Assembly: GCA_014204435.1 (NCBI GenBank)
Contig: JACHLF010000013.1
Span: forward strand, 1-64,000
DNA length: 64,000 nt
Origin: Mycobacteroides chelonae
Lineage (GTDB): Bacteria > Actinomycetota > Actinomycetes > Mycobacteriales > Mycobacteriaceae
Reading direction: 5' to 3'
How positions within the stretch are numbered: position 1 is the first letter of the stretch; every line of letters starts with the position of its first letter. The position numbers and the translations under genes are program-made. The notes under the pieces were generated by a model. That model was not told the origin of the DNA, did no database searches, and was given only the letters and a program-made list of their open reading frames with translations. Positions 16,897 to 25,977 of this stretch are shown here, piece by piece.

Positions 16897-17783
16897 ATGC
16901 GTCGCGAGAGCGGGCCCATCAGACCCGTTTCCTCCAGGAACTTGTACAGCGGGGCGAAGCCCGTGCGCGAGGCCTCCTGAAACGCCGGATTACCGCGTGC
17001 GAGCCGCATGGTCTCGCGACCGGGCAGCCCGACGGCCTCGTACATCTTCTTGTTGGTCAGCAGATACCGGAAGATGGGTCCGCCCAGGCCGTTGGTGAGC
17101 CGCAGGATGACCTTGACGCGCGTGGGCGTCCGGTCCAGTCGCTGACGAATACCGTCACGCGCGAACTGAATGTGTCGGGCTTCCTCGGTGACGTGAATCC
17201 GCATGAGCCGCTGCACCAACGGCTGCAATTCCGGGTCGTCCATGATCTCGCGCTGCAGGGCATCGAAGATCTCCTCGCCGATGAGGGCGGCCACCCAGAG
17301 CACCGGGCCCTTGAGCGCGAGCGGCAGTAGGTTGGCCATGGCCCGCTGGTACCACGGCATCCGGTACGCGGGCAGTCCGGTCTTTTCGATGGCCTTGGCG
17401 AACATCGTCATGTGGCGTGTCTCGTCGCCGATCTCGGCGAGGGAATACAGGGTCTCACTGCTGGTGGGGTTGGCGTGCATCATCACCCGCAGCAAGCCCT
17501 GGTTGAGCATGTTCTCGAACCAGATGCCCGTCGAGAGCAGGTTCACCATCTCGTGTCGCGAGAGCTCGATCTGCTCGGCTCGCGACATGGTGTTCCACAC
17601 ATCGGTGCCGTAGAGCGAAAGGACCTTGGGTGGTAGGTAGTACTTGTCCGGATCCAACGGTGCGTCCCAGTCCAGGTCCACGATCGGCTGATACGAACGC
17701 CGCACCGTCCCCTTGAGGAGCCGGTCGGAGTACTCCTCCCGATTGGGGGTCCGAGCGGGGCCATTGTTGAGGGTTGCCGTCAC
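16869..17783 (-). CDS. AurF-like di-iron oxygenase
   Basis: A 304-residue ferritin-like protein of the p-aminobenzoate N-oxygenase (AurF) family, which oxidises arylamines or related substrates at a carboxylate-bridged di-iron site. Metal-ligand motifs lie on successive helices: SRHEMVNLLSTGIWFENMLN, LAEIGDETRHMTMFAKAIEK, ALIGEEIFDALQREI and RIHVTEEARHIQFARDGI. The expected Glu and ExxH ligands are all present. It is followed by a co-transcribed DUF4873 gene and is divergent from a TetR gene. The natural substrate is not deducible. Confidence 0.85.
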   Translation of the reverse strand: MTATLNNGPARTPNREEYSDRLLKGTVRRSYQPIVDLDWDAPLDPDKYYLPPKVLSLYGTDVWNTMSRAEQIELSRHEMVNLLSTGIWFENMLNQGLLRVMMHANPTSSETLYSLAEIGDETRHMTMFAKAIEKTGLPAYRMPWYQRAMANLLPLALKGPVLWVAALIGEEIFDALQREIMDDPELQPLVQRLMRIHVTEEARHIQFARDGIRQRLDRTPTRVKVILRLTNGLGGPIFRYLLTNKKMYEAVGLPGRETMRLARGNPAFQEASRTGFAPLYKFLEETGLMGPLSRRMWRRTGFIA

Positions 17784-17812
17784 CGTGTGCAGTCCTTTCC
17801 GTTAGGATGACA

Positions 17813-17824
17813 AACGTAAACGTT
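17813..17824. promoter_or_regulatory. 12-bp palindrome AACGTAAACGTT, probable TetR operator
   Basis: AACGT and ACGTT arms with a 2-bp centre lie in the 108-bp gap between the divergent AurF-like and TetR genes, about 30 bp upstream of the oxygenase start. The likely binder is the adjacent TetR protein. Confidence 0.5.
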
Positions 17825-17891
17825 GCAGGTTGGGGCGTCAAGTGAGACGCGAAGTGCCACGTAATTTCGTGGCGAATGAAAGTGGGCACCG

Positions 17892-18542
17892 ATGAAAGTG
17901 AGCCGGTCGAGTCATCGCGGCCGTACCCGCGACCACGGCGAGATTCGCCGCCGTATCCTCGATGCCGCGGAAGAATGCTTGCTAGAGCACGGATATGAGG
18001 CGCGTCTGCATGCATTGATCGCCAAAAAGGCGGGCCTGTCGCGCCCGACCGTCTACAAGCATGTGGGCGACCAGGCGGCGATCATCGAAGCGCTGTTCCA
18101 CCGTGAGTTTCTCCGGTTCGGCGAAATGCTGGAGCCGGTGTTCGCCGCCGCGAAGAATCCCCGCACCGGGTTCATCGACGCCATCGTGCGTATTGTCCAG
18201 CACGGTCGTCATCACCCGTTGCTGCAGAAGGGCCTGAAAGAGAACCCCGAGCAGGTGCTGCCGTATCTGACGGTCAAGGCCCGCCCGTTCATCGACCAGA
18301 CGACGATCTTGCTGGCACCGTACTTCCGCCAACTGCTCACCGAGGCACAGCTGGCCACCATCAACGTCAAGGCCGCGGCCGAGTGGAGCTTCCGGATCGC
18401 TGCCTCGCTGTTGGTGACGCCCGGTGTGGTGCAGACCCAGACCGACGAGCAGTTGGGCGCGTTCCTTGGCAATCTGCTTACCGTCTCGGCGATCACCGAG
18501 GAGATCTCGGCGGTATTGACTCCCGATTCGGCTGCTTCGTAA
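17892..18542 (+). CDS. TetR-family transcriptional regulator
   Basis: A 216-residue repressor with the DNA-binding N-domain GEIRRRILDAAEECLLEHGY and the recognition helix KAGLSRPTVYKHVGDQAAII. The C-terminal domain is a helical effector pocket. It is divergent from the AurF-like oxygenase operon and is probably its local regulator. cobF starts 6 bp downstream on the same strand, so cobF may be read from this promoter. Confidence 0.88.
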   Translation: MKVSRSSHRGRTRDHGEIRRRILDAAEECLLEHGYEARLHALIAKKAGLSRPTVYKHVGDQAAIIEALFHREFLRFGEMLEPVFAAAKNPRTGFIDAIVRIVQHGRHHPLLQKGLKENPEQVLPYLTVKARPFIDQTTILLAPYFRQLLTEAQLATINVKAAAEWSFRIAASLLVTPGVVQTQTDEQLGAFLGNLLTVSAITEEISAVLTPDSAAS

Positions 18543-18548
18543 GTCGCG

Positions 18549-19298
18549 ATGCGACGGATTCGCGTCATCGGGATCGGCGCAGGCCATCCCGAGCACCTGA
18601 CCGTGCAGGCGATCGCGGCCCTTAACGAGGTCGACGCGTTCTTCGTTGCCGATAAGGGTGACACCAAGGACGATCTGATCGAACTGCGCCGCCACATCTG
18701 CGCGCGGTACATCACCGATCCCGACTACCGCTTTGTCGAACTACCCGACCCGGTGCGGGGCACGGGCGAGTACCGCGGCGCGGTGCAGCAGTGGCATGCC
18801 GAACGGGCGGCCTTATGGGGCAAGGCGATTGCCGCCGAACTGCCCGACGGCGGTACCGGGGCATTCCTGGCCTGGGGAGACCCGTCCCTCTACGACAGCA
18901 CGCTGCGGATTCTGGATGCGATTCTGGCCGACGACCCGACCGCATTCGAGTACGACGTGTTGCCGGGTATCACGGCCATATCCGTGCTGACCGCCCGGCA
19001 TCGCATCGTGCTCAACGGCATCGGGGAACCTGTCCTCATTACGACGGGGCGGCGCCTGCTGGACGAGTGGCCCCGAGCCGGAACCGTCGTGGTGATGCTC
19101 GACGGCGAGTGCGCCTTCCGGCAGCTGGACCCGTCGACGCGGATTTGGTGGGGTGCCTACCTGGGTACCGAGCACGAGCTGCTGGTCTCGGGATCGGTGG
19201 CAGAAGTGGGTGCCCACATCGCCGAGGTGCGTGCCTCCGCCCGGGCCGAATACGGATGGATCATGGATACCTACCTGCTGCGGAGTGTCGGCGAGTAG
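18549..19298 (+). CDS. cobF: Precorrin-6A synthase (deacetylating), CobF
   Basis: A 249-residue SAM-dependent methyltransferase of the aerobic cobalamin pathway that methylates C-1 of precorrin-5 with loss of acetate to give precorrin-6A. It starts RRIRVIGIGAGHPEHLTVQA (the tetrapyrrole methylase glycine motif). It continues with FFVADKGDTKDDLIELRR, which is typical of CobF, and FLAWGDPSLYDSTLRIL for SAM binding. It stands apart from other cob genes, downstream of a TetR gene. M. tuberculosis is known to lack cobF, so its presence fits an environmental or rapid-growing mycobacterium with a complete aerobic B12 route. Confidence 0.93.
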   Translation: MRRIRVIGIGAGHPEHLTVQAIAALNEVDAFFVADKGDTKDDLIELRRHICARYITDPDYRFVELPDPVRGTGEYRGAVQQWHAERAALWGKAIAAELPDGGTGAFLAWGDPSLYDSTLRILDAILADDPTAFEYDVLPGITAISVLTARHRIVLNGIGEPVLITTGRRLLDEWPRAGTVVVMLDGECAFRQLDPSTRIWWGAYLGTEHELLVSGSVAEVGAHIAEVRASARAEYGWIMDTYLLRSVGE

Positions 19299-19313
19299 AG
19301 GCAGACTGACGTC

Positions 19314-20177
19314 ATGCCCGAACTACCGGAAGTCGAGGCGCTCGCCGATCATCTGCGCCGCCACGCCGTAGGGTCGGCCGTCGCCAGAGTCGACGTCGCG
19401 GCATTCTCGGTGCTCAAGACCTTCGATCCACCGATCACCGCCCTCTATGGCCAGACGGTGACGGGTGCGACGCGGTGGGGCAAGTACCTGGGCCTGCAAG
19501 CCGGAGATCTGCATCTCATCACGCACTTGTCGCGGGCCGGGTGGCTGCGCTGGTCGGACAAGCTGGCGGCGGCGCCCCTCACGCCGAGTAAGGGGCCCGT
19601 CGCGCTGCGGGTGCATCTCGGAACACCCGGTGAGGCGCCGGGGTTCGATCTCACCGAGGCCGGCACTCAGAAACGCCTGGCCGTATGGGTCGTGGCAGAT
19701 CCCGCTGACGTGCCGCAGATCGCCTCCCTAGGGCCCGATGCGCTGTCGCTCACTTCCGGCGGGTTGGCCGACATCTTGTCCGGGACCAGCGCCCGGCTGA
19801 AGAACGTGATCACCGACCAACGGGTGATCTCCGGGATTGGCAATGCCTACAGCGACGAGATCCTGCACGTGGCCAAGCTCTCGCCGTTCGCTAGCGGAAA
19901 GGCACTCTCCGAGGGGCAGCGGACCGCGTTGTACGAGGCCATGCAGTCGGTGCTGACCGACGCGGTGGAGCGAAGTGTGGGGCAGCAGGCGGCAAACCTC
20001 AAGGGGGAGAAGCGATCCGGACTGCGAGTGCATGCCAGGACCGGGATGCCGTGTCCGGTGTGCGGCGACGGGGTGCGGGAGGTGTCGTTTGCCGACAAAT
20101 CGTTCCAGTACTGCCCGACGTGCCAGACCGGCGGCAAGGTGCTGGCCGACCGTCGGCTCTCGAAGCTCCTCAAATAA
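19314..20177 (+). CDS. Fpg/Nei-family DNA glycosylase/AP lyase
   Basis: A 287-residue base-excision repair enzyme. The N-terminus MPELPEVEALADHLRR carries the catalytic Pro2 and Glu3. The helix-two-turn-helix region is VISGIGNAYSDEILHVAKLS. The C-terminal zinc finger has four cysteines in CPVCGDGVREVSFADKSFQY and CPTCQTGGKVLADRRLSKLL. By position it corresponds to the short Rv0944 of M. tuberculosis, which as I recall is truncated; here the protein is full length with N-terminal domain and finger intact. Substrate range (8-oxoG or oxidised pyrimidines) cannot be fixed from sequence. Confidence 0.92.
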   Translation: MPELPEVEALADHLRRHAVGSAVARVDVAAFSVLKTFDPPITALYGQTVTGATRWGKYLGLQAGDLHLITHLSRAGWLRWSDKLAAAPLTPSKGPVALRVHLGTPGEAPGFDLTEAGTQKRLAVWVVADPADVPQIASLGPDALSLTSGGLADILSGTSARLKNVITDQRVISGIGNAYSDEILHVAKLSPFASGKALSEGQRTALYEAMQSVLTDAVERSVGQQAANLKGEKRSGLRVHARTGMPCPVCGDGVREVSFADKSFQYCPTCQTGGKVLADRRLSKLLK

Positions 20178-20186
20178 AGTGGCCAT

Positions 20187-20936
20187 GTGACGCGACAGAG
20201 GATCCTCATCACCGGGGCGAGCTCGGGCCTGGGCGCCGAGATGGCCCGTCAGTTCGCGGCGAAGGGACGCGACCTGGCGCTATGCGCCCGCCGCGCCGAG
20301 GCATTGGAAGAACTCAAGACAGAGTTGCTGGCCGCCAACCCCGGAATCACGGTCGCCGTGCGATCCCTGGATGTCACCAAGCACGAGTCGGTGCCGGTGA
20401 TTTTCGGTGAGCTGCGCGACGAACTCGGCGGACTGGATCGGGTGGTCGTCAACGCCGGCATCGCCAAGGGCTGGCACCTGGGAGGCGGCAAGTCGTGGGC
20501 CAACATTCAGACCATCGAGACCAATCTCATTGGTGCGCTGGTGCAGATCGAGGCAGCGCTGGCCCTGTTCAAGGAGCAGGGCTTCGGGCACCTGGTCCTC
20601 ATCTCCTCGGTGACGGCGGCCAAGGGCCTGCCCGGCACCAAGGCCGCTTACGCGGCCAGCAAGGCCGGACTTTCCTCGCTGGGCGAGTCGCTGCGCGCCG
20701 AGTACGCCAGTGGCCCAATCAAAGTCAGCACCATCGAGCCCGGCTACATCCAGACCGACCTGAGCGCCAAGTCGCCGACCACTCCGATGATGGTCGACAC
20801 GTTAACCGGTGTAACCGCGATGGTGGACGCCATCGAGAAGGAGCCCGGACGCGCCGCGGTGCCGCGGTGGCCATGGGAGCCGGTGATGGCGGTCATGCGG
20901 CTGTTGCCGCCGCGCCTGGCCGGGCGCCTGGCCTAA
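20187..20936 (+). CDS. SDR-family oxidoreductase (Rv0945 homologue)
   Basis: A 249-residue classical short-chain dehydrogenase. RILITGASSGLGAEMARQFA is the nucleotide-binding motif, RVVVNAGIAKGWHLGGGKSW holds NAG, and SSVTAAKGLPGTKAAYAASK carries the catalytic Ser and YxxxK. It starts with GTG nine bases after the glycosylase stop, so the two are probably co-transcribed. Residues match M. tuberculosis Rv0945 closely, including the C-terminal PWEPVMAVMRLLPPRLAGRL. The substrate is unknown. Confidence 0.9.
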   Translation: MTRQRILITGASSGLGAEMARQFAAKGRDLALCARRAEALEELKTELLAANPGITVAVRSLDVTKHESVPVIFGELRDELGGLDRVVVNAGIAKGWHLGGGKSWANIQTIETNLIGALVQIEAALALFKEQGFGHLVLISSVTAAKGLPGTKAAYAASKAGLSSLGESLRAEYASGPIKVSTIEPGYIQTDLSAKSPTTPMMVDTLTGVTAMVDAIEKEPGRAAVPRWPWEPVMAVMRLLPPRLAGRLA

Positions 20937-20950
20937 CCCGCCCGGGGTTT

Positions 20951-20978
20951 CCCACGTGGGACTTTATGCCCACGTGGG
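20951..20978. promoter_or_regulatory. Twin CCCACGTGGG palindromes upstream of ppk2
   Basis: Two identical, fully self-complementary 10-mers, CCCACGTGGG at 20951-20960 and 20969-20978, are centred 18 bp apart and end 11 bp before the ppk2 ATG. They could bind a regulator cooperatively, or pair with each other in RNA. No U-tract follows, so a terminator is less likely. Confidence 0.5.
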
Positions 20979-20989
20979 ATGCTGAACCC

Positions 20990-21898
20990 ATGGCCGATCA
21001 AGAGAAACCGAACGCTTCCGTCACGGTGGACTACGCCACCGAACTCGATGAACTGGCGAGCCTGCGCGGCGGGATCAGTCGCTCCAAAGAGGGCAGGGAC
21101 GCCTGGAAACAGGGCTATCCGTACGACGAGAAGCTCAGCCGCAAGGAATACGAGAAGACCAAGCGCAAGCTGCAGATCGAGTTGCTCAAGCTCCAACTGT
21201 GGGTCAAGGAGCGCGGCGAAAAGATCTGCATCATCTTCGAGGGTCGGGATGCCGCCGGTAAGGGCGGGTCGATCAAGAGATTCACCGAGCATCTCAACCC
21301 CCGTGGCGCCCGCGTGGTCGCACTCGAGAAGCCGACGTCGGTGGAACAGACACAGTGGTACTTTCAGCGGTACACCGCGCACTTGCCCAGCGGCGGGGAG
21401 ATCGTGCTGATGGACCGCTCCTGGTACAACCGGGCGGGCGTCGAACGCGTGATGGGCTACTGCACTCCCGCTCAGGTCGCCGAATTCCTGCGCGAGGCAC
21501 CGGAATACGAACGCATGCTGGTCAATTCGGGGACGCATCTGGTCAAGCTGTGGTTCTCGGTGAGCCGTAAGGAACAGCTGGCCCGTTTCGAGGCGCGGCG
21601 CACCGATCCCGTTCGGCACTGGAAACTCTCGCCCACCGACCTCGCTTCCCTGGACAAATGGGACGCCTACACCGAGGCGAAGGAGGCGATGTTCTTCTAC
21701 ACCGATACCGACAGCGCACCGTGGACGGTGGTGAAGAGCAACGACAAGAAGCGCGCCCGGTTGGAAGCGATGCGTTACGTGCTCTCACAGTTCGACTACG
21801 ACAACAAGGATGCGGTGGTCGTGGGCACCCCGGACCTGTTGATCGTCGGCCCGGCCTCGGCCGTCTTTGAAGAGGGCGAGAAGGCCGGCTTGCGTTAG
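20990..21898 (+). CDS. ppk2: Polyphosphate kinase 2 (PPK2)
   Basis: A 302-residue single-domain PPK2 that transfers phosphate between polyphosphate and nucleotides. Walker A is FEGRDAAGKGGSIKRFTEHL, and the Walker B/lid region is IVLMDRSWYNRAGVERVMGY, with RKEQLARFEARRTDP further on. Family-typical residues HWKLSPTDLASLDKWDAYTE follow. Start ATG 20990 (MADQEKPN) is chosen; an in-frame ATG at 20966 would add eight residues and lies between the twin palindromes. It is preceded by an SDR gene and followed by a 137-bp gap. Confidence 0.93.
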   Translation: MADQEKPNASVTVDYATELDELASLRGGISRSKEGRDAWKQGYPYDEKLSRKEYEKTKRKLQIELLKLQLWVKERGEKICIIFEGRDAAGKGGSIKRFTEHLNPRGARVVALEKPTSVEQTQWYFQRYTAHLPSGGEIVLMDRSWYNRAGVERVMGYCTPAQVAEFLREAPEYERMLVNSGTHLVKLWFSVSRKEQLARFEARRTDPVRHWKLSPTDLASLDKWDAYTEAKEAMFFYTDTDSAPWTVVKSNDKKRARLEAMRYVLSQFDYDNKDAVVVGTPDLLIVGPASAVFEEGEKAGLR

Positions 21899-22035
21899 TG
21901 GGCAGGTATATAGCCCTGCAAGGGTTTTCGTGTAAAGCCGTGTTTCGGGTTCGGTCACGTTCCTACGGATCGCTGAGCTTAGGTAGTGACATTCGTATCT
22001 AGTTTTCGGTGCTGCCTTTGGTGAAGATCGGCCTC

Positions 22036-22470
22036 ATGACGCCTGATGCGCAACCCGTGACCCTGCTCGAAAAATGCGAAAGCTGGACGCTGCTGTCGAG
22101 CGTCCGGTTGGGGAGGCTGGTAGTGGTAATTGACGGCCGCCCCGAAATCTTCCCGATCAACTTCGTGACCCAACACGGCACCGTGCTGTTCCGAACAGCG
22201 GAGGGCACCAAGCTTTTCGGCGCCGTCGTGAGCGACCAGGTGCTATTTGAAGCTGACGACCACAACGACATCGGCGGTTGGAGCGTCGTCGTGCGAGGCG
22301 CGGCGCAGGTGCTGAGCACATCGGTCGAGATCGACGAGGCTGATGCGGCCGGCCTCTGCCCCTGGATACCTACCGTCAAGCTGCACTACGTGCGGATCAT
22401 TCCGGCGCAGATCACCGGCCGCCGTTTCGTGTTCGGGCGCGAACCCGACGGTGGCCACGTTCCGGGCTAG
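22036..22470 (+). CDS. Pyridoxamine-5'-phosphate-oxidase-like flavin-binding protein
   Basis: A 144-residue split-barrel protein. LGRLVVVIDGRPEIFPINFV and GTVLFRTAEGTKLFGAVVSD match the mycobacterial PNPOx-like family that binds FMN, F420 or haem products. WSVVVRGAAQVLSTSVEIDE follows. An upstream in-frame GTG at 22009 is possible, but the ATG has a plausible GGTGAAG site 11 bases before it. The protein lacks the C-terminal substrate residues of true PdxH. The stop overlaps the end of the convergent ctaD gene by 4 bp. Confidence 0.82.
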   Translation: MTPDAQPVTLLEKCESWTLLSSVRLGRLVVVIDGRPEIFPINFVTQHGTVLFRTAEGTKLFGAVVSDQVLFEADDHNDIGGWSVVVRGAAQVLSTSVEIDEADAAGLCPWIPTVKLHYVRIIPAQITGRRFVFGREPDGGHVPG

Positions 22471-24146
22471 TGCCCGACGTGCGCCTCGGCGCGCATGCGC
22501 TCAGACATGTGCGGGTAGTGCAGCTCGAATGCCGGACGCTCCGAACGGATTCGGGGCAGCTCGGTGAAGTTGTGCCGCGGTGGCGGGCAGCTGGTGGCCC
22601 ACTCCAGGGAGTTGCCGTAGCCCCACGGGTCATCGACGGTGACAACCTCGCCGTAGCGATAGCTCTTGAACACGTTCCACACGAACGGCAGCATCGACGA
22701 ACCGAGAATCAAGGCGCCCACCGTCGAGACGATGTTCAGCGCCGTGAAGCCGTCGGTAGGCAGGTAGTCCGCATACCGACGCGGCATACCCTCGTTGCCC
22801 AGCCAGTGCTGCACTAGGAAAGTGGCGTGAAAGCCGATGAACGTCAACCAAAAATGGAACTTGCCCAGACGCTCATCGAGTAGACGCCCCGTCATCTTCG
22901 GGAACCAGAAGTACACCCCGGCGAAGCTCGCGAACACGATGGTGCCGAACAACGTGTAGTGGAAGTGCGCGACCACGAAGTACGAGTCGGTGACGTGGAA
23001 GTCTATTGGTGGAGCAGCAAGCAGCACGCCGGTCAGTCCGCCGAAGAGGAAGGTCACCAGGAAGCCGATCGAGAAGATCATCGGGGTCTCGAAGGTCAAC
23101 TGCCCTTTCCACATGGTGCCGATCCAGTTGAAGAACTTGATGCCGGTCGGAACCGCGATTAGGAACGTCATGAAGGAGAAGAACGGCAGCAGCACGGCAC
23201 CGGTGGCGTACATGTGGTGCGCCCACACCGCGACGGACAGTGCCCCGATTCCCAAGGTAGCAAAGACGAGGGTGGTGTAACCGAAGATCGGCTTGCGGCT
23301 GAACACCGGGAAGATCTCCGAGACCACACCGAAGAAAGGCAGCGCCAGCACATAGACCTCGGGGTGCCCGAAGAACCAGAACAGGTGCTGCCACAGCAGA
23401 ACTCCGCCGTTGGCGGGGTCATACAGGTGCGCACCGAGTCTGCGGTCGGCTTCCAGGCCAATGGCCGCGGCCGCCAAGAGAGGAAACACCAGCAGCACCA
23501 ATACGCTGACCACCAGGATGTTCCAGGTGAAGATCGGCATCCGGAACATCACCATGCCCGGGGCGCGCATACACACAATCGTGGTGATCATGTTGACCGC
23601 ACCAAGAATGGTGCCCAGGCCGCCCACTGCGACGCCCAAGATCCATAAGTCACCCCCGGCGCCGGGAGAGTGGATGGCATCGGAGAGCGGGGTGTAGGCG
23701 GTCCAGCCGAAGTCGGCGGCGCCCCCAGGAGTGATGAATCCGGCCAGGGCGATCAACGCGCCGAAGAGGAAAAGCCAGAACGACAAGGCGTTCAGGCGCG
23801 GGAAGGCGACGTCCGGAGCGCCGATTTGCAGGGGCATAACGACGTTCGCGAAGCCGAACACGATGGGTGTCGCGTAGAACAGCAACATTGCGGTGCCGTG
23901 CATGGTGAACAGCTGGTTGTACTGCTCATTCGACAGGAAGGCCAGGCCCGGTGTGGTGAGCTCAGCGCGAATCAACAGTGCCATCAGCCCACCCACCATG
24001 AAGAAGGCGAAGCACGTGACCAGGTACATGATGCCGATCAGCTTGTGATCGGTGGTGGTAACAAGTCTGTAGATAAGAGAGCCTTTGGGCCCTATGCGAG
24101 GGGGAAAGGGGCGACGCGCCGCCAGCTCGACAGATGATGTAGCCAC
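22467..24146 (-). CDS. ctaD: Cytochrome c oxidase subunit I (aa3-type)
   Basis: A 559-residue haem-copper oxidase subunit with 12 transmembrane helices. The low-spin haem ligand is in FTMHGTAMLLFYATP. The CuB/cross-linked Tyr motif is WFFGHPEVYVLALP, the CuB His pair is VWAHHMYATG, and the haem a3/a ligands are in FVVAHFHYTLFG. K-pathway residues appear in SRKPIFGYTTLVFA. All catalytic residues are intact. It stands alone, 152 bp downstream of cobW and away from ctaC/ctaE or serB2, which suggests that it may be a second ctaD copy; that needs the rest of the genome. Confidence 0.94.
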   Translation of the reverse strand: MATSSVELAARRPFPPRIGPKGSLIYRLVTTTDHKLIGIMYLVTCFAFFMVGGLMALLIRAELTTPGLAFLSNEQYNQLFTMHGTAMLLFYATPIVFGFANVVMPLQIGAPDVAFPRLNALSFWLFLFGALIALAGFITPGGAADFGWTAYTPLSDAIHSPGAGGDLWILGVAVGGLGTILGAVNMITTIVCMRAPGMVMFRMPIFTWNILVVSVLVLLVFPLLAAAAIGLEADRRLGAHLYDPANGGVLLWQHLFWFFGHPEVYVLALPFFGVVSEIFPVFSRKPIFGYTTLVFATLGIGALSVAVWAHHMYATGAVLLPFFSFMTFLIAVPTGIKFFNWIGTMWKGQLTFETPMIFSIGFLVTFLFGGLTGVLLAAPPIDFHVTDSYFVVAHFHYTLFGTIVFASFAGVYFWFPKMTGRLLDERLGKFHFWLTFIGFHATFLVQHWLGNEGMPRRYADYLPTDGFTALNIVSTVGALILGSSMLPFVWNVFKSYRYGEVVTVDDPWGYGNSLEWATSCPPPRHNFTELPRIRSERPAFELHYPHMSERMRAEAHVGH

Positions 24147-24298
24147 AGGAAACCTCCATACGGAAACAGTGCGATTCGCCTGTGTACGTGAGGCATTCCT
24201 GGGGACATCATGCCATAGTCGGATCGCGTCGCGCGCCCGCTATCGGTCTGTTGCTGAAGACCAGTGCAGATTGGCCCGCCGCGTGGTGCCGCTGGCCG

Positions 24299-25434
<1,136 letters not shown>

Positions 25435-25457
25435 ATGATAATGATAACCATTATCAT
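25435..25457 (-). promoter_or_regulatory. Zur (FurB)-type operator
   Basis: A perfect inverted repeat, ATGATAATG and CATTATCAT around ATAAC, abuts the GTG start of cobW. The AT-rich TGATAATG half-site is the classical Zur/Fur-type operator. Zinc-repressed COG0523 genes commonly carry such boxes. Its position over the expected -10 region implies repression of a leaderless cobW transcript in zinc-replete cells. Confidence 0.8.
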
Positions 25458-25470
25458 TAAGGAAGGGGCG

Positions 25471-25928
25471 TCAAGACTCATCTCTGTTGATCGCACGGAG
25501 AAGCAGTGCGGGATGGCGAGCTAGTTTGGGTGCGAGGAGAAATGCCATCAAGGTTAGGCCTGACCAGGGTCGTACATGTGGAGTGATGCGCTGGATAAGC
25601 CCATCTGCGTTGTGCTCGATGAGCATGGCATCGGTAGCTCGTACTCCGACGATGCGGGTGTCTGCCACCGCCACGGTGATGTTCGAATTTTGCGGCCCGT
25701 GGGCGCGATAGCGCCAATTGAGCTGCGGGGAAACTATGGGAAGCAGTGAGGACATGAGTACGCGCAGATCGTCGTGTCCGCGGATCGATATTCGGTTCGA
25801 CAGGGGAGGAATCAGTTCCGCGTCCGGGCTCAGTGTTTCGATGACAGTATCAAGATCACCCGCCGCGAATGCGGAGCAGAATTTTTCCGCGACTTCTTCG
25901 GCGGCGTTTCGTGTAGGGGGGGGGTCAT
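25471..25928 (-). pseudogene. SnoaL/NTF2-like protein, out of frame at a 9-base C tract
   Basis: With one added C (or two removed) the minus strand reads ATG, Thr-Pro-Pro-Pro-Thr, then AAEEVAEKFCSAFAAGDLDT, a SnoaL-like start, into the open frame that ends LARHPALLLRAINRDES at 25471, about 152 residues. An excellent AAAGGAG site lies about 10 bases before that ATG. As printed, nine Cs follow ATGA, so translation from this ATG runs into a stop after about 25 codons. The intact-looking frame inside has no start before Met at 25755. The gene follows pgi by 50 bp and is probably in its transcript. The fold is that of small polyketide cyclases or isomerases; function unknown. Confidence 0.7.
25916..25924. 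repeat. G9/C9 homopolymer at codon 2 of the SnoaL-like gene
   Basis: Nine consecutive G on the + strand (C on the coding strand) directly follow the start codon region. The tract length decides whether the SnoaL-like protein can be made; nine puts it out of frame, and ten or seven puts it in frame. Confidence 0.9.
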
Positions 25929-25977
25929 GTGAAAGTTATCTCCTTTACTAGAGGACCGAGACGATCATCGTCGCGAC

